A stretch of 64,000 nucleotides of DNA from Heterodera schachtii (lineage: Eukaryota > Nematoda > Chromadorea > Rhabditida > Heteroderidae), in assembly GCA_023374025.1 (NCBI GenBank), contig SIJG01000097.1, positions 504,776 through 568,775 of the forward strand. The letters run 5' to 3'. The notes beneath the pieces are model-generated. The model worked only from the letters and a program-made list of their open reading frames with translations, did no database searches and was not told the origin of the DNA. Position 1 is the first letter of the stretch, and every line of letters begins with the position of its first letter. A program made the position numbers and the translations under genes. Of the stretch, positions 1 through 11,900 are shown in pieces.

Positions 1-660
1 CCGCCGTAGTCGAGTGTGCGGTAATTTTTTAGCGCAATACTCGATATTCAAGGCTAAACGATTTTTGTGCATTATATAAGAAGAAAACTTTTTATTTTTT
101 GGTACTGAAGTGTCCATTTTCACTGGGACTCAGTTGTTCCAGTGCTTAGATGGCAACGGTTCGAATTTATACCTAGTTTTTTAGACTTAGCTCATCAAGA
201 GCTTTCGAATGATACCAAATTTGTGTGATTTTGACCGTTTTAAAAGGTCAGGTGCCTCCCTTTTCACTCAAATTTTCGAGTTTTAAACCGGTTCAAAAAC
301 CGGTTTTTTAGCATTTCCGCATCTCGGGAGTGATTTTTATGATGATTAGAGGTCATTAAAGATTGGTTGAAACTAGTTTTGGGCGGTTTTTTGCGGGCCA
401 AATACTATGTTTTTCCTTTTACTAGCATAATAAACAGTTAATTTTTAGGTGCAAAACTGACTAACAAATTGAGCAAATCTCAAAAAAATAGCTTAAATTT
501 CGTCAAAAAAATTCAAAAACATTAAAAGAAAAAAAGCAGCTTTGATAAATCCGTAAATCAATATTGTAAAACTCAAATGATAAACAATAAGAAACATGCA
601 AAAACAGGTCCATAGGATGATAAGCAAATGAAGAGAGTTTTGGCAGATCATATTGGATAT
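1..660. other. Intergenic, 3' flank of the first BTB-BACK-MATH gene
   Basis: I see no gene here. Positions 604-620 hold a short block (core acaggtccataggatg) that recurs after the stop codons of the related genes ending near 7257 and 8921, at about 7199-7213 and 8866-8882. It is therefore probably conserved 3' UTR of the family. The rest is AT-rich DNA without coding structure. Confidence 0.5.
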
Positions 661-3600
661 TTATGAATTGTCCTCCGTTTTTGCTTCTTTCACGGTGAAA
701 TCGATGGCCAATGTCACTTTGTCCTCTTTTTTGTCATACAATCCTTTGCTCGGGTCCATCAGTTCCTTAATTATGTTAAAATTGATAACGGCATTTTTTA
801 TAAATTGGCACTCACCGCAAATGAAATGAAATTTGAGAATCCCCAGCTGTTCGATTTATTGTTAAAAGTGTTAGTAAATTCTCCTCTTTTGTAATCTGCA
901 AAGCCACTCTTTTGCGACACAATTCGAAGAATTGCTGAACATTCGCAACTCCAATCGTCTTAATGGTAATTAATTATTATTATTAATTAGCATTAATTTA
1001 CACCTTCTTCGCGAGCATCACATAAAAGGAAAATGTTCAAACATTTCTCATTGTCAGTGCTTCCATCATTCTTTCCAATTTCTGCCCATATTTTCCATGG
1101 TAATCCTTTGATGTGCACAGTTTCGCTTTTACGTTCACTCTCAATCATTTCTCGCGCAAATTCCGACAAATTTTCAATTTCCATCGAAAGTGTCCCGTTG
1201 GATTTGCTTTGGTCCGAATCGAATTTCTCAGTTTTTTCATCTTTCACTGTGACATCAATAGTCAATGTCACTTTGTCCTCACTTTTGTTATAAAAACCAT
1301 TGCTCTGGTCCATCAATTCCTTAAGTAACCATAATTATGTCAATTAAGGGAATAATATTTTCAATTAACATTCACCGCAAAGGAAATGAAATTATGGAAT
1401 CCCCGGCCGATGTTATAATCACAAAGTGTCCCAATGGAATTCTCCGCTTCGCTCTTTTCAGATACAATTCGAAGTGTTGCAGAAAAAACTCGGTTCGATG
1501 GTTTCCCTTAAATAGTTAAAAAATTAATTTTTATTTTTTTCAATATTTGTTAAAATTGTACCTTCTTTTGCATCGCACCATAAGTGAAATCCCAAAAATT
1601 TCTTCTCATCTGTGCCTTCCGTATTTTTTCTTATTTCTGCTTCAATTTTAAATGCCAATCCATTTATCTCCACGGCATCACTGAATCGGCTACTCCCGAC
1701 AGTCTCTCCCGCAAATTCCGACACTTTTTCAATTTCCATCGAAAGTGTCCCCCTTCTATTGCCCCTGGCTTTGTTCCAATCAAAAATTCGTCCATGGCTT
1801 GGGAATTTCAACGAGTATAGCCCGGGAATTCCATGAAGATACAGAAACGGATGGGAATTGAACTGATAAACGCCGAGCACTTCTTCCACTGTTAACACAC
1901 CGGATGGAACTGTACAATTTCAAATTTATTATTCTGTAGGCATCAGTCTTCTTCGTTCAGTTTTCCCATAAATTTGAAAAAATTTTGACCCTCCGTGTCC
2001 GTGTATGAAATTCAAGCATTAAAATGTAAATTTCATATCGACCAAAACAAATTCTATTTAATTTCCGATTTCAAAATTTTTACCGACGCATTTGGCTAAA
2101 TTTTCCTCATGGATATTTGAAAAACGAATTTTGAACAGTGCCGGACCAAGTACTGAACGACGTTTTCCCGAAGAGCATTCAATGCCATTCTGACGACATT
2201 TTTCATCGGCCCAACGGATAGCCTAAATTTAAAAAAACTAAAATTAACAAATGAAAAATCTTAATCGAATTTACAGCGTTCCAAATTTCAAATTCGTCGC
2301 TGAGTAACAAACGATCACTCTCGAGAAGGTTGCACAACATTTTCTGATCAATTTGCAAAAAGTCATCCGATCCGAACAATTGAGCCGCATTTTGGCAAAT
2401 GTAACGCAAACATTTGATGGCAAAATCCTTAAAAATTGTTTATATAAATTATTCAAAAAAACCCCTCAGAAAATAAAGGCATAATATAAAAAACAGAATT
2501 TATTGGTAATAGTTTAGATGAAAACCCCCACCCATTTTGAAGAAAAAATTCAACATTTAAAAAGTCATAGAAACATATTCCCTGGGGCTTTATAGATCGC
2601 TTGGATCATGAATCTGACACCATTTCGACTGATTTCGAACTCAGCGAACCCAAATTCGAAGAAGAGCCGGATGAAATTAGTACCGTATTTACTCGGTTAG
2701 AATTCCCTCTCGAATAAAGCGCCCCTTCTGAGGGGGGTTAAACAATAAAGCCCCCGCTCGGAGTGGGGTTGAACAATAGAGCCACCGGTGGCTCAAATCG
2801 AGTAAATGCGGTATTTATGTTTCAAAAACGGCTTTAAAGACACGAAAAACAAACAAAAAACCATCAATGGTTCAACAAAAAATTATTTAACCATTTTTAG
2901 ACGAAAAATTAGCAATACAATTTTTTGTTCGAGTTCGGGGTTCGAAATTTGTCGAAATGGACGTCCAATTCGTAGTCAGCGTCCTCAAAATCTCAGGAAA
3001 AGGTTTCAATAAGTTTTTTAAATGTTGAATTCTTTTTTTTAAAAAGGTTGGGTACCACCCAAACTATTACCGAATTATTAAAAATAAATTTGTTTTTCTC
3101 ACCTCCAATTCGAAAAGGAGAGCTTGGGCATACGCAAAGAAAACATTGCGCAAGTCGGAGATTGGAATTTGCAAAGATGGAAGGACCAAATCAGGGATAT
3201 TGTATTTGTTGGCTAATTAGGGAATTCAATAATTAATAAATTTTATTTAAAAATAAATCCACCGGCGTAAAGCAGTGCCATTGCATTGTCTCCGTTCAAT
3301 GCGCTCAAATCATCCGTGTAAATGAAGCTCAGCATTACTTTGAATGCTGATGGTTCAATATCGGGGACCTCCACATCAGCAGGGCAATTAGCAGGGGCTA
3401 ATTGAAATTAATTAGGGAAATTAGCAAATAACGTGATTGTTATTTTCCCTTAAAACTAATTTTTTTTTTTTACCATTTTCCGGTCTTTCTTTTTTGGCGT
3501 CAAAACGGAACATTGCCTCAAAAACATCGGAAGCGATCTTCAAAATGAACTGATGTGCTGGCAAAACCTTTAAAAAATGTGGATAATTAATGAAATTTCA

Positions 3601-3733
3601 ATTGAAAAATAAAATTTAATTTTATTTTAAATTAACTCGCCTCTTTTTCGTCTCCGTCCCCAACCAAAAAGTGGACATCCGAATGCTCACCCGTGCTCAA
3701 CAAATGTCTCATCCGATCCATTGACGATGGCAT
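661..3733 (-). CDS. BTB-BACK-MATH-MATH protein, intact 11-exon gene
   Basis: Probable substrate adaptor of a CUL3-type ubiquitin ligase. The BTB domain would bind cullin and dimerise, and the MATH domains would bind substrate. Hand-spliced exons: 3733-3641, 3567-3474, 3397-3263, 3212-3103, 2427-2275, 2222-2084, 1909-1562, 1506-1376, 1319-1004, 958-816 and 765-661. All phases agree, giving 588 aa. The BTB starts MPSSMDRMRHLL and continues with HSDVHFLVGDGD and ASDVFEAMF. The BACK region has RWADEKCRQNGIEC and GPALFKIRF. Two MATH domains follow, each ending in an ELMD..GFYNK/GLYDK..DKVTL strand. The first intron has a GC rather than GT donor. The stop is TAA at 661-663. BTB, BACK and MATH are recognised by pattern; the cullin link is family knowledge. 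Introns are inferred from splice signals and the sister gene at 8921-12612. Confidence 0.85.
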
Positions 3734-4194
3734 TTTATCAACAAAAATTGCAATCAGAAATTTAATAAAACTTTTTGTCTTAATGTGAAATGAGGCGCAT
3801 TTATGTAAAAGGGGTAAAACGAAAATTTAAAAAAACCGAAATTAGGTTTAACCATAATTTTTTTATTTTTTGAAAGCTTTTCCAAATTTTGAAAAATCAT
3901 TGGCCAAAAATCTACTGAAACTTTAATATTGTTTAAAAGGCATTTGCAAAATTTTAGGGATCTATGCCAATTTTTCCCTCTATTTTTATGATTTTTTCAT
4001 AATTTCCATTTTGTATTGAATCCTAGTGAATATTTTTTTTTTACAATGCTATTACATATGAATTTAGTCAAAAATTTTCCACCCGGAAGTGACGACCAAA
4101 ATGGGAAATAAAACAATGATTTGTTAGTTTGTTGAAGTTTTGCACTTTCCTTTTGCAAATTGTTTTTGAGTTTCTGTAGGAGTGGAGACTGCGA

Positions 4195-4275
4195 GAAGTC
4201 AGACAATTCACATCGAAAGCATGTAAACAAAAAAATCGATATGAAAAATCGATTTTAGACCATGGGAAGGATTAG
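4195..4275 (-). promoter_or_regulatory. 5'-flank block shared with the BTB copy at 25.7 kb
   Basis: About 460-540 bp upstream of the start codon at 3733 is a block with cgaaagcatgt, an ATCGAT-containing stretch and a 'ggtctaaaatcgatttt' core (read on the minus strand). The same block, in matching orientation, lies at about 25215-25290, about 415-490 bp upstream of the start of the related copy at 25703. Conservation of non-coding flank suggests either a promoter or enhancer element or simply the extent of the gene duplication. Confidence 0.35.
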
Positions 4276-4495
4276 ATGAAAAATTAAGTAATAGAAGCAT
4301 AATTTAGAAAAAAAAAATTTAAAAACCGCGTCATTTTGATTAAACAATAATTAAAACACATACATAATTATTCGCTTGTTTTGTCATCAAATTTTAAATT
4401 TTTTCAAAAAATGATTAGACAAAAAATGGGGTGCTAGGTCGTTCCCTAAAAACCGCCACATTGGGCGTTTCCAAAATCCGCCAAGGGGTATGAAA

Positions 4496-4623
4496 CAGGG
4501 CTGGAGCGCGCACAGAAAAAAACCGCGGCCGCGCATCGCGCATTCAAATTGCCGAGGCCGCGACCGCAGATCGCGCAAAAAAAAACGCCGCGAATCGCGG
4601 ATCGCGGTCGTGCTCCAGCCCTG
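4496..4623. mobile_element. 128-bp hAT-type MITE
   Basis: The element begins CAGGGCTGGAGC and ends with its inverse, GCTCCAGCCCTG. It is flanked by a perfect 8-bp direct repeat GTATGAAA (4488-4495 and 4624-4631). CAG-starting inverted termini plus an 8-bp target duplication are hallmarks of hAT transposons. The interior is very GC-rich and palindromic (gcgcgatcgcgg-type words), in contrast to the AT-rich surroundings, and encodes nothing. Confidence 0.85.
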
Positions 4624-4631
4624 GTATGAAA

Positions 4632-5490
4632 ACAAAAAATGTAAAAGATAAATTTTAACTTGGCTCAATTTCGATCAAATTAAAATTCATGGTGTCATCG
4701 AAAGCTTTAGGTATTCTCTACTGGAATATTAATTTATAAATTTATACAACAAAATTATAAACAGGTTAAGGTTTTAAAATTTCAACAAGTCTTGAGTCAA
4801 AATTGTTTGACCATAACTTTTTTTGAAACCCAGTGAAATTTTTTGAAATTTTAAAGATAAATAGAGAATCCTTAGGGCTATTTTTTAGGTTTTTAACTCC
4901 TCTGCATAATCTATTAATAATAAAATTTCAAAAGATTTAATTGAGTTTCAAAAAGGTTATTGCCAAAAAATTCTGACTAAGGTTTTTGAAATTTATGACC
5001 ATAAAATTTTTTAAAATTTTGTAATAAAAATTTCAATTTTTATATTCTGATAAAAAACATCTAGAGCTATAATGAACAATGAAATATTAATTTGGCTGAA
5101 ATTAAGCCAAATTATGAATTTATATGTCTTACATTTTTTTGTTTGCCTACCCTTTGGCGGTTTTTAGGAAACGATCCAGCACAAAAAAATGGTACTTCTA
5201 GGTTTTACCCCCCCCCCTGTAATTTTTTAAAAATTAATTTTTAGAGCTGATCAATCTACCATTTATTTTTAGCCATGAGTGCTTTACGTTAGTTACGAGA
5301 AAATTCAGGAGAAAATTTTGAAAATGAAAGAAATTAAATAGGCGGCATAAAGGCAATTCTGATATTTCGTAAAATCTCATTAAATTCTTCAATATTTTTC
5401 ATGTATTAAATTAAAGAAGGCATAAAAAAATTTTGAAAAATTGCTCTATAAAATATAATTTTATACCAATAGATTGAGCCTTTAACAATT
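4632..5490. other. AT-rich intergenic DNA
   Basis: No gene was seen. It holds degenerate homopolymer-rich sequence of the type common in this window, including phrases such as 'gaacaatgg..aatttgactaagtttgagctaaatta' that recur near 62.3 kb. Confidence 0.4.
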
Positions 5491-5498
5491 CTTATCGG

Positions 5499-6058
5499 TG
5501 CTGTGTCGAAGTGCAAAAAGTGCGAATGAGTGGTGATCAGAAGGGGCGGGTCATTTCAGTACCGAATAATGATTTTAATTAATTAATAATATAATTATTT
5601 TAATTTATTAATTTTATTTGCTGGCCCTAATTATAATTTAGATTTATATTTAATATTTCCCAAACAAATTACATTTTTGTGAGAGAAATACAGTGCCCCA
5701 AAAAAGTCTTGACTCAAACCTGAAAAACTATCTTATAGTGCATTTAAAAACTTGAAATAATTCATGCTTGCATAACTTTTGATGCTGATAAAAAAAGTCT
5801 TTTACACCAACTTGATCAGGTCACTTCTTCCTAGTGACCGGGACACCCAAAATACACTGAAAATTATACTTGGTTGAATATTTGATCACCATAAAAATTA
5901 TTAATTTTTGATCAGCGCCATAACTTTTTTGTAGAAGCATCCAAATTAAAGAATCTTGGTATTTTTTGTTAGCTCTATTCCTCTATTTGCCTTTAAAATT
6001 TCAAAAAAGTTGTGGCTTGTACGCCACATTCGCACTTTTTGCACTTCGACTCACCACG
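5499..6058. mobile_element. 560-bp MITE, 8-bp TSD (family 1, short copy)
   Basis: The left end GGTGCTGTGTCGAAGTG and right end CACTTCGACTCACCACG are imperfect inverted repeats. They are flanked by a perfect 8-bp duplication TTCTTATC (5491-5498 and 6059-6066). Subterminal words 'gtgcgaatgagtggtgatcag' and 'gcgggtcatttcagtac' match the 1.1 kb element at 14022-15145, as do interior segments, some in inverted orientation. There is no coding capacity. The 8-bp duplication fits hAT, but the termini do not start CAG, so the superfamily is uncertain. Confidence 0.8.
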
Positions 6059-6066
6059 TTCTTATC

Positions 6067-7256
6067 CAATTTGAAAATATTTTCCGGCGACGACTTCGGC
6101 ACCACCATACTTGGAAAAACATTTAATATTTTTTGAAATATTTTAAAGTCTTCTTAAGAATTGAATATCCAAAAATGGATGAAAACAACGATAGTTTTCT
6201 TAAAAAAAATTTTTTCTCTTAGTTTAGTTTTTTCATTTTGGATTTAATGAATTTATCAATTTCAATTTACATTTTTTGAGTAAGTAAATAAAAAATAAAA
6301 TGGAAAATTTTTTCAAAAGTTAACTTTGTCCGTTTTTGCTTCTTTCACTGTGACATCCAATGTCACTTTGTTCAATTTGCTAAAAATTAGATTATGTTCA
6401 TTTTTCGGATTCGATCATTTTGAAAATTCATATTTTCCCCAATTTTGGAGCCAAAAAACATAAAAACAGTTATTTTTGAGTGTTAGTTGAAATTCAGTTT
6501 TGTTTTTCAAGTGATTTATCATTATTTTAAAATTACTTGCCAGGAATGGTAATGAATTCTGATTTTTCCGACATTTTTTGGGGTTGTAATTCTGATAACC
6601 GAAAAATTTCAGGCCTCGGAATGTGCCAACCCTGGAACTCGCTAATAAAAAGTCATTATGTTGCGCGTTTGACCAAGTTTCGGGACATGATAGAGATAAT
6701 TTCCAATTTGCGCCTCGTAATTTCGACTTTTTCATTTATAAAAAAAGAACTCTGAGAAGCAGACAAAATTTTAACGCAAATTGGGAGCACAGATGACGGG
6801 CTCCCGGAAAATGCGTTAGAAAAAGTTATAATGTCATAAAAATAAGTTCCTTGGGTTTCGAGGCGGTCTACGTCAGTTGGGCCCCAGCCAATTAAATTAT
6901 TGCAAATATTTCTTTGAAAAATAATTATATTCAATTTGAAAATTGATTCCAAAATATTCAACAGTATAAATTAGTACAATTTTGGAATAATTTGAAATAA
7001 TTTAAAAGTCATCAAAATTATTTAACCGAAAAACTTTCTTGAAAATCTCATTTAAAAATCTAAACATAAAATCTAATTTTTGAAATTTCAATTTTTTTTA
7101 ATTTTTAATAAGACTTTGGAAAGAAAATGACATTTATTCAATAAATCAATTTTGTAAAAATAAGCAAAAAAAAAGAGAAGTAAAATATAATTAAAAAACA
7201 GGTCCATAGGATGTTAATGCACTAATGAGTTTTTTCCCAAAAAATTGTGTATGTAT
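6067..7256. other. Intergenic DNA with a MATH-tail relic
   Basis: Mostly AT-rich with no intact gene. On the minus strand at 6371-6322 a short stretch translates as NKVTLDVTVKEAKTDKV, the recognisable C-terminal strand of the local MATH proteins, without its upstream exons. It marks the end of an otherwise deleted family member. Confidence 0.5.
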
Positions 7257-8183
7257 TTATAATTTGTCCTCCGATTTTGCTTCAATTACAGTGAAATCGA
7301 TGACTAGTGTCACTTTGTTCTCTTTTTTGTTGTAAAAGCCTTTGCTCGGGTTCATCAATTGCTTAATTGTTCATAATTGGATAAATTAACGGAAAGTTTA
7401 ATAGTCACACTCACAGAAAATGAAATGAAATTAGAGAATCCAGAATTATTCGATTTGTGTTAAAACTAGTTTCTCCAGTGAATTCATTCTTATAATCTCC
7501 CACGCCGTTCTTTTGCGAAACAATTCGAAAGGATGACAAACATTTGCAACTCCAATTTTCATCTTAATGGCAATCAATTATTGTTAATTAGCATTTAATT
7601 GTACCTTCTTTTGAAGCACGAATGAGTTCAATACATTTCTTTGAATTTGAACTCACCGGAAATGAAATGAAATTTCCGAATCCCCAAATGTTTGATTTAT
7701 TGTCCAACACAAGGTTAATAAGTGTCCCAATTAAATTGTCTGTTCCACTTTTCTGAGTAACAATTTGAAATATGGCCGAACGAACGGAGCAGCGCAAAAG
7801 CAAATCTTAATGACAATTAATTAACGCTGTTTATTAGCGTTAATTTACACCTTCTTCTGGGGCATCGCACAAAAGGGAAAAGCCCAACCATTTCTCATTG
7901 TTGTCAGTGCCTTCCTTTTTCATTCTTATTTGTGCCATTATTTGCCATGGATGTCCATTTATGTACACTTCTTCGCTATACCGACAGCTTTCAACCGCTT
8001 CTCGTGCAAATTCGGACACTTTTTCAATGTCCATCAAAATTGTGCCATTTTTCCGATCAGAAATCCGTCCATTAATCGGAAATTGCATTGGCAAAAGTCC
8101 GTCGGAAATCCCACGACAATTTGCAAGGGAATGGAACTGATAAACGGCGATCATTTCATCCTTTGATAAAACATTAGAAGGAA
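7257..8183 (-). pseudogene. 5'-truncated BACK-end/MATH-MATH copy
   Basis: The copy begins at the exon that joins the end of BACK to the first MATH (8183-about 7850; VPSNVLSKDEMIAVYQFHSL, then MDIEKVSEFA and VYINGHPWQIMAQI). It continues with the middle MATH exon (about 7809-7674). It then lacks the normal composite exon: only its tail (ASKEG) is left, directly downstream. The next middle exon (about 7563-7420) carries a one-base deletion near 7456-7462 that shifts the frame before the GFSNFISF strand. The final exon (ending with TAA at 7257-7259) is intact. No BTB or BACK exons lie upstream. It is best read as a decaying fragment of the neighbouring gene type. Confidence 0.75.
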
Positions 8184-8387
8184 CTGAAAAACACAGGAAA
8201 GAAATGATTAAAATAAAATTGGCGATATGAAATTTTGGCACTTTGATACATTCACCCAAAAAAGTCTTGGGACAAGCTGATCAAATTTCAGAATTTATAA
8301 TTTCTAGTTGAAAAATTAGTTGATTATTTTTTGTGTTTATGTGTTTTTGTTTACCCCAATACAAGTGACCCATTCAAGGAAATGATA

Positions 8388-8570
8388 ACCTTTGTCTTCA
8401 CTTTTGTCGTAAAAGCCTTTGCTCGGATCCATCAGTTCCTTAATTGTTCATAATTGGGTCAATTAAGGAAAGTTTCATTGTCACTCACCACAAATGAAAT
8501 GAAATTCCGGAATCCCCAAGATTTCGATTCGCTGTTGAAAGTACTTTCTCCAGTGAATCAAATTTATTCC
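8388..8570 (-). pseudogene. MATH-domain relic
   Basis: Read on the minus strand, about 8570-8497 gives a middle-exon end (FTGESTFNSESKSWGFRNF). It is followed by a donor and then, at 8442-8388, the terminal strand ELMDPSKGFYDKSEDK. These are the last two pieces of a MATH domain with nothing upstream. They sit between the intact gene at 8921-12612 and the truncated copy at 7257-8183. Confidence 0.65.
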
Positions 8571-8920
8571 ATAGCCCTAATTGTCATCAATTGGCCTGCA
8601 AAGTTTCTGTCAACTTTCAAAAAAGGAAATAGCCAAAATAACATAAAAATGTTCTTCGGATATTTTTAAAAGTTATAAATCTTTGCTAAAGTTTGCTTTT
8701 TGAAAGCTTTTTGTGGTCACGAAGGATAAATGCGGACACTCGTCCAAAATGACAATGCGCAAAAAGTACTGAAGAAAATGAGACTCTGCTAAAGCTGTTC
8801 CGACATTTATTCAATAAATTAATTTTGTAAAAATCAGTAAAAATTATAAAATATGATTAAAAAAAACAGGTCCATAGGATGATAATGCACCAATGAATTT
8901 TTCCCCAGAACATTGTGTAT

Positions 8921-11900
8921 TTATAATTTGTCCTCCGTTTTTGCTTCTTTCACGGTGACATCAATGGCCAATGTCACTTTGTCCTCTTTTTTGTTGTAAA
9001 AGCCTTTGCATGGATCCATCAGTTCCTTAATTATGTTAAAATTTAAAACGGCATTTTTTATTTGAATTGGCACTGACCGCAAATGAAATGAAATTTGAGA
9101 ATCCCCAGTTGGTCAATTTATTATTGAAAGTTATTTCGCTCAATTCTTTCTTGGAATCCGATACACCGTTCTTTTCTAAGACAATTCGGAGAATTGCCGA
9201 AAATTTACAACTCCAAGATTCGTCTTAATCTCAATTAATTACTATAATTAATTAGCGCTAATTTACACCTTCTTTTGGAGCAGCACACGAAAGGAAAAAG
9301 CCCAACCATTTCTCATTATTGTCAATGCTTTCATTTTTCGTTTTTATTTCTGCCCATATTTTCCATGGAAATCCTCCGATGTGCACAGTTTCGCTTTTAC
9401 GTTGACTCCCAATAATTTCTCGCGCAAATTGCGACACTTTTTCAATTTCCATCGAAATTGTTCCTTTCGATTTGGTTTGGTCCAAAATTAATTTCTCCAT
9501 TTTTAGTTCATCAACAGTTGTTACATCAATGACCAATGTCACTTTGTCCTCATTTTGGTTGTAAAAGCCTTTGTTCGGGTCCATCATTTCCTTAATTTTT
9601 TTTGAGCATTTAAACCAGACCTCTGATCAAATTTTTGGCATCTGTCAAAAGTAATTCATTAATTTTTGCTAAGTTTGACCTAAAAATATGTATATACTTT
9701 TCAGTGAAAATTTGTTTAGATGGTCAAAAATTTTTCTCCCGTCGCCGCTGGATCAGCGCTGGCCTTGATCATGGAAATCGCGGGGTTTTTGGGGGGTGTC
9801 ATGGCAACTCGTACAAAGGCAACTCGTACAATTTTTAATGGGTGTGGCCATAACTTTTTTTAATGTCAACCAAATTCTTCAAACTTGGTATCATTCGAAT
9901 GCTCTCCAAGTTTGGAAGCGATGATTAAGCAGAAGCTAAGAGATTAAGCATCTCACAAAAAAGTTATAATTTCAAGAACATTAAAAATTCACAAAAGCAG
10001 ACTTTTTCGCAATTTATAAATTATAACTTTTTTGTGAGATGCTTAATCTCTTAGCTTCTGCTTAATCATCGCTTCTAAACTTGGAGAGCATTCGAATGAT
10101 ACCAAGTAGAATTTGGTTGACTTTAAAAAAAGTTATGGCCACACCCATTAAAAATTGTACGAGTTGCCTTTGTACGAGTTGCCATTGACCCTTTTGGGGT
10201 GCCATGATCACGGGTCACGGATTTTTTCAATTTTTCCGTGATTTTGATCCGTGATTGGCATTTTATATAGGGGAATTTTTATTGAATTTTTTTTTCAAAA
10301 AATTAGCAATCAATTAATTCTTCTTAATTTTCGATTTTTTTTTTGTTAGTTGTTTTTTAAACCAATATAATGGTTTAAATATTAATTTGTCCATAAAATG
10401 AGTTCAAGACATTTCTTTGAATTTGTACTCACCGCAAATGAAATGAAATTAAGGAATCCGAAGCTGTTCATTTTGTTGCTAAAACCAGTGTCACTAAGTG
10501 TGTCACTAAGTGTCCCAATTAAATTGTCTGCTCCACTTTTTTGAGTAACAATTTGAAATATAGCCGAACGAACGCAGCAGTGCCAAAGCAAATCTTAATG
10601 GCAATTAATTTCATTGTTTATTAGCGCTAATTTACACCTTCTTTTGGAGCAGCACACGAAAGGAAAAAGCCCAACCATTTCTCATTGTCAGTGCTTCCCG
10701 TTTTCGTTACTATTTGTGCCCATATTTTCCATGGCATTCCATTTATGTACACTTTTTCGCTGTACCGACTGCCATTAATTTCCTCTTGCGCAAATTCCGA
10801 CAGTTTTTCAATGTCCATCAAAAGTGCGCACTTTTTCCGACCAGAAATCCGTCCATTAGTTGGAAATTGCATTGGGAAAAGTCCGTCGGATATCCCACGA
10901 CAATTTGAAAGGGAATGAAACTGATAAATGGCGATAACTTCGTCCTTTGATAAAACAGCGAAGGGAACTGTAAATATTAACTTCTTGAAAAAAAAATCAA
11001 AAAACATTTTAAAAATTTCTCCCACAAAAATATTTAATTTTACGGCATTTCATCAGAGAACTTGTTTAAAATTTTTCACTTTATTTTTTACCAATTTTCT
11101 TCGTAAATTCTTTGTTTGACAAAAGCGGAAAGCGAATTTTGAAAAGTGCCGGTCCAAGCATTTGACGGCGATTCTCTGCTGAACATTCAATGCCATTTTC
11201 ACGGCATTTTTCATCGGCCCAACGGAGTGACTTTAAATAAGGTTTAATGGGAATAATAAATGAATAATAAAATTTACAGTTTTTTAATTTAATTGTGTTA
11301 AAATTACTGCTTTCCAAATTGAAATTTCTCCACCGATTTGCAATTCGTCACGTCCAAAAATTTCACACAATAAATTTTGGTCAATTTGCAAAAATTCATC
11401 CGATTTGAGCAAATCGTCCGCATTTTTATCAATGTAAGCCAAACACCGTTGGACAAAGTCCTATTAGAAAAATTATAAAAATATATAATTAAACGAATGC
11501 TTTTGCCCACTTTCAACAGGTCATTAAAGCGAGCGAAGGAAAGAGCAGCGAAAACATTGGTCAATTTTGGAATGGGAAAATCAGCACATGCTTTGACCAA
11601 TCCGATTACATTGAATTTTAATGCTAATTTTAAAATATAATTAAACCAAATTAAAATTTAATTATTCACCCGCATAAAGCACTTCGGCTGCATTTTGCCC
11701 ATTTAATTCGCTCAAATCGTCCGAATAAATGAAGCGCAACATCACTTTGAACGCTTCAACATCGACGTCAGGGAGCAGCACAGGGCCATCCTTTTCAGCA
11801 GAAGCTAAAATTATTTCAAAAATTAAAGGAATTAAATAAATATAAATTGCATTTTTAATTTTGACGAATTCTTTAAATGCTTTTCAAATATTTTTTTTAT

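Noticed and set aside
1033..1836. Plus-strand ORFs opposite the MATH exons (also 7898-8166, 10685-10918, 18893-19180 and 20040-20348)
   Set aside because: Antisense shadows of the MATH coding exons, which have the family motifs and splice signals.
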